From: Paracoccus shanxieyensis
GTDB lineage: Bacteria > Pseudomonadota > Alphaproteobacteria > Rhodobacterales > Rhodobacteraceae
NCBI RefSeq assembly: GCF_009711265.1
Contig: NZ_WMII01000014.1
Coordinates: 3,461 to 67,460, forward strand
Length of the DNA: 64,000 nucleotides
Reading direction: 5' to 3'
Each line of letters begins with the position of its first letter. The stretch's first letter is position 1. The notes beneath the pieces are model-generated. The model made no database searches. It had not been told where the DNA came from and saw nothing but the letters and a program-made list of their open reading frames with translations. A program made the position numbers and the translations under genes. Shown here piece by piece: positions 1-8,119 of this stretch.

Positions 1-538
1 GCTGGCGCGCGGCCGCTTGGGTCAGGGCGTGCCAGATGGTGCCTGCGGCCGAGCGCATGCCAAGGACCGCCAGATGATGCTCGGCGCGGCGGATGATGAA
101 GATGCTCATGTGGTGCAGGCCGGTGCGGGTGGCGCGGCCCGGACCAAAGCCCTGCGCGTCAATATTGACCAGCTTTTCCAGCAAGGCGCGGATGGGGGCG
201 GCGCCGCTGTCCGAGGTGATCTCGAACGCGACGAAGCCGTCGGTCTGTTCGGTCACCGCGCAGCCCGGCGCGCGGGCGGCCACGGTGGCGGCGAAATCGC
301 TGGCGGCCAGACCTGCGCCTTCGATCATCCACTGATCGGGGCCGGTCCAGAAGGCGGCGATGCCATCGTCCTGCTGCCACAGGCCGGGGCCGGGGCGCGG
401 CAGCTCGCTTTGGCCGCCGCGCAGATGCGCCACCGAGGCCAGCGCCAGATCGGGGTTTTCGCGCAGGCTCAGCGCGCCGAAGCGGGCCGATTGCGGGGCC
501 GCGCCGCCAAGGGCGCAGATCGGATGCAGGTCAGTCAC
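1..538 (-). CDS. mgdD: N-methylglutamate dehydrogenase subunit D (sarcosine oxidase gamma-like), partial
   Basis: The frame starts at GTG 538-536 and stays open to base 1, so about 179 codons are seen and the C-terminus lies outside the window. The product resembles the SoxG/GcvT-fold gamma subunit of heterotetrameric sarcosine oxidases: it begins MTDLHPICALGG and later reads WTGPDQWMIEG and GLHHMSIFIIRR. The gamma subunit normally packs on the C-terminal folate domain of the alpha subunit. The start overlaps the mgdC stop by 8 bases, the usual order of this operon. N-methylglutamate dehydrogenase and sarcosine oxidase are homologous; the dehydrogenase name is inferred from the nearby gmaS and mgsABC. 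Sarcosine oxidase is the alternative. Confidence 0.72.
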   Translation of the reverse strand, partial: MTDLHPICALGGAAPQSARFGALSLRENPDLALASVAHLRGGQSELPRPGPGLWQQDDGIAAFWTGPDQWMIEGAGLAASDFAATVAARAPGCAVTEQTDGFVAFEITSDSGAAPIRALLEKLVNIDAQGFGPGRATRTGLHHMSIFIIRRAEHHLAVLGMRSAAGTIWHALTQAAARQ

Positions 539-3461
539 GGACGCGCCCTCCTTCCGGGTCGACGAAATGGGCCGAGACGACGCGCAGCGCCACGCTTTGC
601 CCTTGCAGCGGATTGGCGGCGGTGATGATCTCATCCATCCGCGCAGCGCCGTTTTCCAGATAGCCCAGCCCGATGGCCGAGCCGATATGGGGCGAGAAAC
701 AGGCCGAGGTAATCCAGCCCTGATCGCTGGCGGTGTTCTGCGGCGACCCCTGGGTAAACAGATGCGACCCGGCGACGACCGGATCGGCCGGATCGACCGG
801 CTGCAAGCCCACCAGCACACGGCGGTCGGCGACCATGCCGTCGCGGCGCGACAGGACCGCGCCGATGCTGTCCTTGGCGGTGCTGACCATGCGGCCCATG
901 CCCAGCATCTGCGCCGTGGTCTGGCCGTTCAGTTCGTTGCCTGCGGCGTGGCCCTTTTCGATGCGCAGCACGCCCAGCGTTTCCGTGCCGTAAGGCGCAG
1001 CGCCCAGATCGGCACCGATCTGGATCAGCCGGGCCATCAGCGCATTGCCATAGCGCGCAGGCACCGCCAGTTCATAGGCCAGCTCGCCCGAGAAGCTGAT
1101 GCGGAAGATCCGCGCCCGCAGCCCGCCGCAGATCGTCAGATTGGCGCAGCCCATGAACGGCAGACCCGCATTCGACAGGTCGAACCCGTCGACCACGCGC
1201 TGCAGCAGCTTGCGGGCATTGGGACCGGCGATGGACAGCTGCGCCCAGGCGTCGGTGGTGGAAATCAGGCTGACATCCAGATCCGGCCACAGGCATTGGC
1301 GGCAGAATTCCATGTGCCGGAAGATCGTGCCAGCATTCGCGGTGGTGGTGGTGACGACATAATGCGTCTGACCCAGCCGGGCGCAGGTGCCGTCATCCCA
1401 GGCAAAGCCGTCCTCGCGCAGCATCAGGCCATAGCGCACCATGCCGACCTTCAGGCTGGCCATGGCATTGGCATAGATGCGGTTCAGAAACTCGGCCGCG
1501 TCCGCGCCCTGCACGTCGATCTTGCCCAGGGTGGTCACGTCGCAGATGCCGACGCCCGCGCGGGTGGCCAGAACCTCGCGGTCGACCGTCTCGCGCCATG
1601 TGGTTTCACCGGCGCGGGGGAAATACTGCGCCCGCATCCATTGGCCGACCTCGACAAACACCGCGCCCTGCGATTGCGCCCAGTCATGCGTCGGCGTCAG
1701 GCGGCGCGGGCGGAAATGCGGGCCCGTGTCGCCCCCGCCCAGCACCGACATCGAGACCGGCGTATAGGGCGGGCGAAAGATCGTCGTGCCGGTCTGGCCC
1801 ATCGACTGGCCGGTCAGTTCGGCCATGACGGCCAGCGCGGTCACGTTCGAGGTCTTGCCCTGATCGGTCGCCATGCCCAGCGTGGTCCAGCGCTTCAGAT
1901 GCTCGACCGGGCGCATGTTTTCCTGATGCGCCAGCTTGATGTCCTTGACGGTCACATCGTTCTGGAAATCCACCCAGGCGCGGCCCTTGCCGGGGACATG
2001 CCACAGCCAATGCTGGTTCATCGCGGCGTCTTCGCCGCGCGGCAGATCGGGCAGGCTGGCGGTCACGCCCAGATCGGCCAGCGCCGCCTGCGCGGCCCGC
2101 GCCCCCGATGCCAGAGCCTGCGCGGTCGAGCCCATGCCCGCCGCGGCACCGGCAAGGCCAAGGCCCGGCACGCCGTGATCGGCGGCCAGAAAGCCCTGCG
2201 CGGCATCGTTCCATTGCGGCCGCCCCCGGTGATGCGAGGCCAGATGCAGGTTCGGGTTCCAGCCGCCCGCCACCCCAAGCGCGCCGCAATCCAGCCATTC
2301 GCTGCGGCCATCCGCCGTGACCTGCACGGCGCTGAGACCAAGGCGGCCCTTGCTGTCGGTGACATGGCCGCCCGCGATGGTGCGATAGCCGCCTTGCGAC
2401 GCGGCATCGGGGCGGGCATCGACGACGGCGACGACCTCAATGCCCTTGGCGACCAGATCCAGCGCGGTGCGGTGGCCGTCATCATTGCTGGTAAAGATCG
2501 CCACGCGCTGCGCCGGGCTGACGGCCCAGCGATTGGCATAGGCCCGCATCGCCCCCGCCAGCATGACACCGGGGCGGTCGTTATTGGCAAAGGGGATGTG
2601 GCGTTCCGTGGCCCCTGCGGCCAGAACGGCGCGCTTGGCGGTGATGCGCCACAGCGTCTGGCGCACGCGCCGGCCCGGTGTCGGCAGATGGTCGGCCACA
2701 CGCTCGACCGCGCCATAGACGCCATGATCGAACGCGCCCCAGACGGTCGTGCGGCGCATGACGCGCAGATTGGGCAGGCTGGCGAATTCGGCCTGCACGC
2801 TGTCGATCCACGCGGTCGCGGGTTGTTCCAGCGGGTTGCTTTCGGCCAGCAGCCGACCACCCAGACGGAAATCCTCATCGGCAAGGATCACCTGCGCCCC
2901 GGTTCGCGCGGCGGTCAGGGCAGCGGCCAGCCCCGCCGCGCCGCCGCCGATCACCAGCAGGTCGCAATGCAGGAAACCCGCGTCATAATCGTCCGGATCG
3001 GCCTGATGCGTCAGGCGGCCCAGACCCGCCGCGCGCCGGATCGCCGGCTCATAGAGCTTTTCCCAGAAGGCCCGCGGCCACATGAAGGTCTTGTAGTAAA
3101 ACCCTGCCGCAAGGAACGGTGACAGCAGATCGTTGACCGCCAGCAGATCGAACCCCAATGTGCCGACCCGGTTCTGGCTGCGCGCCTGAAGCCCGTCGAA
3201 AAGCTCGGCCACCGTGGCACGGGTGTTCGGCTCTTGCCGCGCGCCGCTGCGCAATTCGACCAGCGCGTTCGGCTCTTCCGAGCCAGCGCTGAACACGCCG
3301 CGCGGGCGGTGATACTTGAAGCTGCGGCCCATCAGGCGCACGTCATTGGCCAGCAGCGCCGAGGCCAGCGTATCCCCCGCATATCCGGCATAGGACTTGC
3401 CGTCGAAGCTGAAGCGAAGGCTGCGGGACCGGTCGATCAGCCCCCCTGTCAGGCGCGTCAT
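531..3461 (-). CDS. mgdC: N-methylglutamate dehydrogenase subunit C (sarcosine oxidase alpha-like)
   Basis: This 976-residue protein has the full layout of a SoxA/MgdC alpha subunit. An N-terminal Fer2_3-like domain (about 15-100, with GRSFKYHRPRGVFSAG) is followed by a dinucleotide-binding domain starting at LLVIGGGAAGLAAA (about 168-181). A C-terminal GcvT/aminomethyltransferase domain runs from about 600 to the end. In the family this subunit binds NAD, contributes to the FMN site and passes the released one-carbon unit to tetrahydrofolate. Its ATG overlaps the mgdB stop (ATGA), so the two are probably translationally coupled. Sarcosine oxidase alpha is the alternative name; the nearby gmaS and mgsABC favour N-methylglutamate as substrate. 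Confidence 0.78.
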   Translation of the reverse strand: MTRLTGGLIDRSRSLRFSFDGKSYAGYAGDTLASALLANDVRLMGRSFKYHRPRGVFSAGSEEPNALVELRSGARQEPNTRATVAELFDGLQARSQNRVGTLGFDLLAVNDLLSPFLAAGFYYKTFMWPRAFWEKLYEPAIRRAAGLGRLTHQADPDDYDAGFLHCDLLVIGGGAAGLAAALTAARTGAQVILADEDFRLGGRLLAESNPLEQPATAWIDSVQAEFASLPNLRVMRRTTVWGAFDHGVYGAVERVADHLPTPGRRVRQTLWRITAKRAVLAAGATERHIPFANNDRPGVMLAGAMRAYANRWAVSPAQRVAIFTSNDDGHRTALDLVAKGIEVVAVVDARPDAASQGGYRTIAGGHVTDSKGRLGLSAVQVTADGRSEWLDCGALGVAGGWNPNLHLASHHRGRPQWNDAAQGFLAADHGVPGLGLAGAAAGMGSTAQALASGARAAQAALADLGVTASLPDLPRGEDAAMNQHWLWHVPGKGRAWVDFQNDVTVKDIKLAHQENMRPVEHLKRWTTLGMATDQGKTSNVTALAVMAELTGQSMGQTGTTIFRPPYTPVSMSVLGGGDTGPHFRPRRLTPTHDWAQSQGAVFVEVGQWMRAQYFPRAGETTWRETVDREVLATRAGVGICDVTTLGKIDVQGADAAEFLNRIYANAMASLKVGMVRYGLMLREDGFAWDDGTCARLGQTHYVVTTTTANAGTIFRHMEFCRQCLWPDLDVSLISTTDAWAQLSIAGPNARKLLQRVVDGFDLSNAGLPFMGCANLTICGGLRARIFRISFSGELAYELAVPARYGNALMARLIQIGADLGAAPYGTETLGVLRIEKGHAAGNELNGQTTAQMLGMGRMVSTAKDSIGAVLSRRDGMVADRRVLVGLQPVDPADPVVAGSHLFTQGSPQNTASDQGWITSACFSPHIGSAIGLGYLENGAARMDEIITAANPLQGQSVALRVVSAHFVDPEGGRVRD

Positions 3462-3739
3462 GCCGCACCGCCTTTCCGGATGTCGCGCGCCAGTTCCGCG
3501 CCAAGAATTTCATGCGTGAGCGTGTTGCGGGTCACCACCAGCCAGCTGCGGTCGCCCTGTTCGTGAAACCAGAGCTCGCGGTGGATGCCCGCGGGGTTGT
3601 CGCGCAGGTGGACATAATCGTGAAAGGCCGCGGCGGCGTCCGGGGCGCTGGCATCGGGACGATCCAGCAACCGCGCGTCGCCCAGATAGGTGAACTCACC
3701 GGCGTCGCGCAGACCAAGCAGGGGATGGGGGATCAGCAT
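3458..3739 (-). CDS. mgdB: N-methylglutamate dehydrogenase subunit B (sarcosine oxidase delta-like), no cysteines
   Basis: This 93-residue protein sits where the delta subunit gene belongs, between the beta-like and alpha-like genes, and has the length of SoxD. It keeps the delta scaffold (MLIPHPLLGLRDAGEF, then YVHLRDNPAG, then ELWFHEQGDRSWLVVTRNT). In typical SoxD a zinc ion is held by cysteines in an N-terminal CPxCG motif and a C-terminal cysteine. Here those positions read HPLLG and GDRSW, and the protein contains no cysteine at all. It therefore cannot form the usual zinc site. A GAGG element lies about 8 bases before the ATG. It overlaps mgdC by 4 bases. Confidence 0.8.
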   Translation of the reverse strand: MLIPHPLLGLRDAGEFTYLGDARLLDRPDASAPDAAAAFHDYVHLRDNPAGIHRELWFHEQGDRSWLVVTRNTLTHEILGAELARDIRKGGAA

Positions 3740-3748
3740 GTCATGGCC

Positions 3749-4999
3749 TCAATGCAGGTTGGGCGTCGCGCCCATGCCTTTTTCGTCGATGGGAAGCCCG
3801 CGCTGGAAGCGGTCAAGGCGGTAGGCGCGGGCGGTGTCATGCGGCGTGTCGGTGGCCAGCAGATGCGCGAAGGCATAGCCGCTGGCGGGCGTGGCCTTGA
3901 ACCCGCCATAGCACCAGCCCGCATTCAGGTAGAGACCCTGCACCGGCGTGCGGTCGATGATCGGGCTGCCATCCATCGACATGTCCATGATGCCGCCCCA
4001 GATCCGCAGCAGGCGGGCGCGACCGATGGCGGGCATCAGGGCCATGCCGCCCTGCGCCACATCCTCGACCACGGCCAGATTGCCGCGTTGGGCATAGCTG
4101 TTATAGCCGTCGATATCGCCGCCAAAGACCAGCCCGCCCTTGTCGGACTGGCTGACATAGAAATGCCCGGCGCCAAAGGTGATCACCCCGTCGATAAAGG
4201 GCTTCAGCCCTTCCGAGACAAAGGCTTGCAGCACATGGCTTTCGATGGGCATCCGCATGCCCGCCATCGCCATCACCCGCCCCGTCGAGCCTGCGACCGC
4301 CACGCCGACCTTGCCCGCCGCGATATACCCGCGCGAGGTGTCGACCCCGCGCATCACGCCGTTTTCGATGCGGAACCCGGTGACTTCGCAATTCTGGATC
4401 AGATCGACGCCCGCGCGATCGGCGCCGCGTGCATAGCCCCAGGCCACGCCGTCATGGCGCGCCGTGCCCGCGCGGCGCTGCAACAGCCCGCCCTTGATCG
4501 GGAAGCGCGCATTGTCGAAGTTCAGCCACGGATACATCGCCCGCACGCCGTCCTGGTCCAGCAGCCCGGCATCCGCGCCCGCAAGGATCATCGCATTGCC
4601 GCGGCGGCGATAGGCGTCGCGCTGCCCGTCGGTATGGATCAGGTTCAGAATGCCGCGCTGGCTGACCATGGCGTTGAAGTTGAATTCCTGCTCGAGGTTC
4701 TCCCACAGCTTCATCGAAAATTCGTAGAAGGGTTCATTGCCCGGCAGCAGATAGTTCGAGCGGATGATCGTCGTGTTCCGGCCGATATTGCCGGACCCCA
4801 GCCAGCCCTTTTCCAGCACCGCGATGCGGGCCTTTTTGAAGGTGTTCGACAGGTAATAAGCCGTGGCCAGCCCGTGCCCGCCGCCGCCGATGATTACGTA
4901 ATCATAGGACGATTGCGGCTCTGGATTGCGCCAGATCGGCGCCCAGCCCTTATGGCCGGTCAGCGCCTCTTTGATGACGCGTAGCCCTGAATATCGCAC
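3749..4999 (-). CDS. mgdA: N-methylglutamate dehydrogenase subunit A (sarcosine oxidase beta-like)
   Basis: This 416-residue flavoprotein matches the SoxB/MgdA catalytic beta subunit. The FAD-binding motif YVIIGGGGHGLATAYYL lies near residues 34-50. A GTARHDGVAWGYA segment places His182 where the family attaches FMN covalently, and WGGIMDMSMDGSPIID follows in the substrate domain. It oxidises the secondary amine of N-methylglutamate (or sarcosine). I chose GTG at 4999 because AGGAG lies about 9 bases upstream and the protein then begins MRYSGLRV, as usual for the family. It is the first gene of an mgdABCD operon and is divergent from a GlxA/GbdR-type regulator across a 196-base control region. 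Confidence 0.78.
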   Translation of the reverse strand: MRYSGLRVIKEALTGHKGWAPIWRNPEPQSSYDYVIIGGGGHGLATAYYLSNTFKKARIAVLEKGWLGSGNIGRNTTIIRSNYLLPGNEPFYEFSMKLWENLEQEFNFNAMVSQRGILNLIHTDGQRDAYRRRGNAMILAGADAGLLDQDGVRAMYPWLNFDNARFPIKGGLLQRRAGTARHDGVAWGYARGADRAGVDLIQNCEVTGFRIENGVMRGVDTSRGYIAAGKVGVAVAGSTGRVMAMAGMRMPIESHVLQAFVSEGLKPFIDGVITFGAGHFYVSQSDKGGLVFGGDIDGYNSYAQRGNLAVVEDVAQGGMALMPAIGRARLLRIWGGIMDMSMDGSPIIDRTPVQGLYLNAGWCYGGFKATPASGYAFAHLLATDTPHDTARAYRLDRFQRGLPIDEKGMGATPNLH

Positions 5000-5061
5000 T
5001 GGCCGCCGCTCCTGTAAGCCGATTCACAGATACAGATTAGCTGTCCGGGAATCGCTGCATT

Positions 5062-5076
5062 TGTCCACCTCGGACA
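5062..5076. promoter_or_regulatory. Inverted repeat TGTCC-N5-GGACA, candidate operator copy 1
   Basis: A perfect 5-base dyad with a 5-base spacer lies about 65 bases upstream of mgdA, in the gap shared with the divergent regulator gene. The same pattern recurs at 5141-5155. A related dyad, TTGCC-N6-GGCAA, lies between them at 5082-5097. Binding by the adjacent GlxA/GbdR-type regulator is inferred from position. Confidence 0.55.
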
Positions 5077-5140
5077 TTTTCTTGCCTGTTTCGGCAAAGA
5101 TGCATTTTTTCGTCAAAGCAGCGGCTTGCGCAAACTGACT

Positions 5141-5155
5141 TGTCCGCTGCGGACA
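5141..5155. promoter_or_regulatory. Inverted repeat TGTCC-N5-GGACA, candidate operator copy 2
   Basis: This second copy of the 5-5-5 dyad lies 79 bases from the first and about 40 bases upstream of the regulator start at 5196. A short palindrome, TTGCGCAA, precedes it at 5126-5133. Two identical dyads flanking a divergent promoter region suggest one dimeric regulator controlling both directions. Confidence 0.55.
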
Positions 5156-5195
5156 GGATCTTGCCCAGACCTGCCATCTGCCGTTAGAAGGTGCG

Positions 5196-6206
5196 ATGAG
5201 CGACCCATTGCGCATTGGCTTCATCCTGACCCCGGACTATGCGCTGATGTCGCTGGGCTCGGCGGTCGAGCCCTTGCGCGCGGCAAACCATCTGGCGGAT
5301 CGCGAACTTTACCGGCCCAGCTATTATTCCGTCGCGGGGGGATTTGCCGCCTCGACCTCGGGTGGCGGGTTTCAGACGCTGCCCTTGTCCGAGGCGGGCG
5401 CGCTGGATCTGGCGCTGGTCGTCGCGGGCGGCAATCCGATGCGCTATGAGGATGCGGTTCTGGCGCGCGGGCTGCGCAGCCTGCAGGCGCGCAAGGTGCC
5501 CTTGGGCGGCATTTCGGGGGGCGCCGCGATCCTTGCGCGGCTGGGCCTGATCGAGGGGCGGCGCTTCACGCTGCACTGGGCGCATGTCGAGGCGCTGTCC
5601 GAGGCCTATCCCGATCTGCTGATCGAACGGGCGCTATATGTCATCGACCGCGACCGCTATACCTGCGCGGGCGGGGTGGCGGCGCTGGACATGATGTGCG
5701 GCATCATCGCCCGCGATCATGGCGCGGAATTTTCCCGCGCCGTCGCCGACTGGTTCATCCATCCCCGCCCGCGCACCGCCGATGAGCCGCAGCGCTCACC
5801 CGTGGCGCAGCGGTTCGATCTGCGTCACCCGATGCTGGTGCAGGCGGTGGATCTGATGTTCAGCCATCTGGCCGATCCGCTGTCGCCCGAACAGCTGGCC
5901 GCGCAGGTCGGCTGCAGCCCGCGCCAGTTGCAGCGGTTGTTCGGCGACCAGCTGGGCCGTTCGATGATGCAGTTCTACCGCGAGATGCGGCTGCAAAAGG
6001 CCGATGAGCTGGTGCAGCAAAGCGGGCTGTCCATGCTGGACGTGGCGCAGGTCACGGGCTTTGTCAGCGCCGCGCATTTTTCGCGGCTGTACGGTGAACG
6101 GTTCGGCATGTCGCCGGGCAAGCGCCGTCAGGCCGCCCGGCGCAAGGGTCAGTCCGGCCAGATGTCGGCCGAGGTCGGCGCGCCATCGTCGAAACGCGCC
6201 AGATAA
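5196..6206 (+). CDS. GlxA/GbdR-type transcriptional regulator (DJ-1/PfpI-like plus AraC domain)
   Basis: This 336-residue protein has an N-terminal DJ-1/PfpI-like glutamine amidotransferase fold (about 1-185) and a C-terminal AraC DNA-binding domain (about 215-320). The latter contains LAAQVGCSPRQLQRLF and a second helix-turn-helix ending FSRLYGERFGMSPGKRR. GSAVEPLRAANHLA and YTCAGGVAALDMM are typical of the GbdR branch, which activates choline, glycine betaine or methylamine catabolism genes in response to a metabolite. The nucleophile-elbow region reads GGISGGAAIL, without cysteine, so it is a sensor, not a hydrolase. AAGG precedes the ATG by 5-6 bases. It is divergent from mgdABCD, its probable target, and its 3' end overlaps dmmC by 58 bases. 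Confidence 0.85.
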   Translation: MSDPLRIGFILTPDYALMSLGSAVEPLRAANHLADRELYRPSYYSVAGGFAASTSGGGFQTLPLSEAGALDLALVVAGGNPMRYEDAVLARGLRSLQARKVPLGGISGGAAILARLGLIEGRRFTLHWAHVEALSEAYPDLLIERALYVIDRDRYTCAGGVAALDMMCGIIARDHGAEFSRAVADWFIHPRPRTADEPQRSPVAQRFDLRHPMLVQAVDLMFSHLADPLSPEQLAAQVGCSPRQLQRLFGDQLGRSMMQFYREMRLQKADELVQQSGLSMLDVAQVTGFVSAAHFSRLYGERFGMSPGKRRQAARRKGQSGQMSAEVGAPSSKRAR

Positions 6207-7189
6207 TCGACGATCAGCGGGCGGTTGACGATGAAGCCCTTATAGGTCGCCAGATCCTCGGGCAGGTCGCGGATCACGCGATGCAGGCGGCGTCCCCATT
6301 TCGGCACGGTCACCAGATCCTGCATCGAGATCAGATAGCAGCGGATCGGAAACAGCACTCCGTTCGAGCGGGGCAGGCGCCAGAAGCTTTGCAGCTCGAC
6401 CCGCAGGAACTGCTTTTCGCCGATGTTTTCGGGCGTCAGGCTGCGTTTCTCGGGTCCCCATTCGGGATAGGTTTCCGGGCTGGTATCCAGACGCGGGTTC
6501 ACCGTCAGCGTCCAGTTCAGCCGCCGCGCCGGGCTGTCCTGCTGGACGTTCAGCAGAAACTTCAGCGCGCGCTGGAAGATGCCCATCTCGGCCGCGCGCG
6601 GCACCGGGGCGTGCCATTCAAAGAAGCTCATGCCGATGTCGAAATCCAGCGACCAGTCGGCCTGCGAGGTGATCATGCCCGCATCCATCCACAGATTGCC
6701 CTGTCTTTGGTCCAGCACGGCGAAATCGCCCTGCGTCTGGCGGGTGATGTATTCCAGCGGGCCATAAGGCAGGGTGCTGTCATCCAGAAAGGTAAAGCTG
6801 TCATCGATACCCATGGGCCGGTTGATCCAGCGCCAGCGGTCGCCGTCGCGATGCAGTTCAAACAGATCCGGGTAATCCTCGGATTTGCTGACCATGATCA
6901 GTTCCAGCACGTCCCATCCCGCCACACGCATATGCGGCAGAGACTGGCAGCGCATCGGATCGCGCGACAGCGTGATGGCGCGGTCCTCCATCTCGGACAG
7001 GTAATGTTCGTCGACATCGAAGCGGCGCTGGAAGACGCTGCCGTCGCGGCCGCCCTTATGCGGCTCCATGTTCACCGAATACATGTATTCGTCGCGGTCG
7101 AAGGGGAAGGGAAAGCGGCGGATGGCGGCGGCCGAGTTGTGAAAGCTGTAATCGCCGCGAAAGCTTTCCTTGTTGAAGGTGATGGTCAA
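6149..7189 (-). CDS. dmmC: Dimethylamine monooxygenase subunit DmmC, heme-dependent oxidative N-demethylase family
   Basis: This 346-residue protein belongs to the DUF3445/heme-dependent oxidative N-demethylase family. Characteristic stretches are RFPFPFDRDEYMYSVNM near the start, FFEWHAPVPRA in the middle and VLFPIRCYLISM near the C-terminus. In the DmmABC system this subunit is thought to carry the heme that oxidises dimethylamine to monomethylamine and formaldehyde with electrons from the reductase subunit. It is the last gene of tmm-tdm-dmmDABC, 9 bases after dmmB. Its last 19 codons lie opposite the end of the convergent regulator gene, which leaves no room for a terminator. Confidence 0.8.
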   Translation of the reverse strand: MTITFNKESFRGDYSFHNSAAAIRRFPFPFDRDEYMYSVNMEPHKGGRDGSVFQRRFDVDEHYLSEMEDRAITLSRDPMRCQSLPHMRVAGWDVLELIMVSKSEDYPDLFELHRDGDRWRWINRPMGIDDSFTFLDDSTLPYGPLEYITRQTQGDFAVLDQRQGNLWMDAGMITSQADWSLDFDIGMSFFEWHAPVPRAAEMGIFQRALKFLLNVQQDSPARRLNWTLTVNPRLDTSPETYPEWGPEKRSLTPENIGEKQFLRVELQSFWRLPRSNGVLFPIRCYLISMQDLVTVPKWGRRLHRVIRDLPEDLATYKGFIVNRPLIVDYLARFDDGAPTSADIWPD

Positions 7190-7198
7190 GGCGGGCTC

Positions 7199-8119
7199 CT
7201 ATCGGTCGATGGTCAGAAGCGCGCCCTTGAACCGGGACACGCAGGGCATGATCTTGCGGGCCTGTTCGCCCGGCTCCAGCCAGTGATCGCGATGGTCGAT
7301 CTGGCCATCGCAGGCCAGAACGTCGGTTTCGCATTGCCCGCAGGCCCCGCCGCGACACAGCCACGGCGCGTCGATGCCCGCCGCCTCCATCGCTTCAAGC
7401 AGGCTTTGATGCGGGCCGACGGTCAGGGTCTGGTCGCTGGCGGCGCAATGGACGGCAAAGGGCGCGCCCGGCGCGGGGGCCAGAAACTCTTCGGAATGCA
7501 GGGCGTCGCGGGGCCAGCCAAGCGCGATGGCGGCCTGCAGCACGCTGTCGATCATCCGGGCCGAGCCGCAGACGTAAAGATGCGTGCCCAAGGGCTGATC
7601 GGCAAGGATTGCCGCCAGATCCATGCGCGAGCCTTCGTCGCTGACATGCAGATGTGCGCCCGGCAGATCGGCGGCCAGTTCGCTGCGCGCGCGCAGGGCG
7701 TAATGCAGTTCATATTCGGCGCCCAGCCGGTCCAGATCGGCGATCTGCGCCAGAAACGGCGTGATGCCGACGCCGCCCGCGATCAGCAGATGCTTGCGCG
7801 CGGTCAGGTTCAGGCCGAACAGGTTCACCGGCTGGCCCAGCCGCATCGTCATGCCCGGCTGCGCCTGTTCATGCATGAAGCGCGACCCGCCCCGGCCCTG
7901 ATCCTCGCGCTGGACCGCGATCTCATAGCCCGAGCCGTCCTGCGGGTCCGAGACCAGCGAATAGGCATTGCGCCGCAGCGTGTCGCCATCCTGCATCTCG
8001 ACGATGACATGCGCGCCGCCCGAAAACACCGGCAGCGCCGCGCCGTCGGGATGCTGAAAGCGAAAGCGCGTGATGCGCGGCGAAAGCGGGGTCTTTTCGG
8101 TCAGCAGCAGCGGGATCAT
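7199..8119 (-). CDS. dmmB: Dimethylamine monooxygenase reductase subunit DmmB, PDR/VanB-type ferredoxin reductase
   Basis: This 306-residue reductase has a flavin-binding barrel (RRNAYSLVSDP), a pyridine-nucleotide domain (LLIAGGVGITPFLAQ) and a C-terminal plant-type [2Fe-2S] domain. The cluster ligands are CRGGACGQC, in CX4CX2C spacing, plus the cysteine of MPCVSR. This is the phthalate dioxygenase reductase/VanB layout. It moves electrons from NAD(P)H through flavin and the iron-sulfur cluster to the heme subunit. I chose ATG 8119 because the protein then begins directly at the barrel and the start overlaps the dmmA stop (ATGA). Confidence 0.82.
   Translation of the reverse strand: MIPLLLTEKTPLSPRITRFRFQHPDGAALPVFSGGAHVIVEMQDGDTLRRNAYSLVSDPQDGSGYEIAVQREDQGRGGSRFMHEQAQPGMTMRLGQPVNLFGLNLTARKHLLIAGGVGITPFLAQIADLDRLGAEYELHYALRARSELAADLPGAHLHVSDEGSRMDLAAILADQPLGTHLYVCGSARMIDSVLQAAIALGWPRDALHSEEFLAPAPGAPFAVHCAASDQTLTVGPHQSLLEAMEAAGIDAPWLCRGGACGQCETDVLACDGQIDHRDHWLEPGEQARKIMPCVSRFKGALLTIDR

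Noticed and set aside
360..3122. A 920-codon open frame on the plus strand opposite mgdC
   Set aside because: It is an antisense shadow of a high-GC coding gene: low-complexity arginine/alanine/histidine composition, no recognisable domain, and the minus-strand frame has clear SoxA motifs.
1..4999. Annotation as sarcosine oxidase soxBDAG of glycine betaine breakdown
   Set aside because: The homology fits and the adjacent regulator is GbdR-like, but gmaS, mgsABC, tmm, tdm and dmm nearby make N-methylglutamate dehydrogenase more likely. Dimethylglycine or betaine demethylase genes are not seen here.
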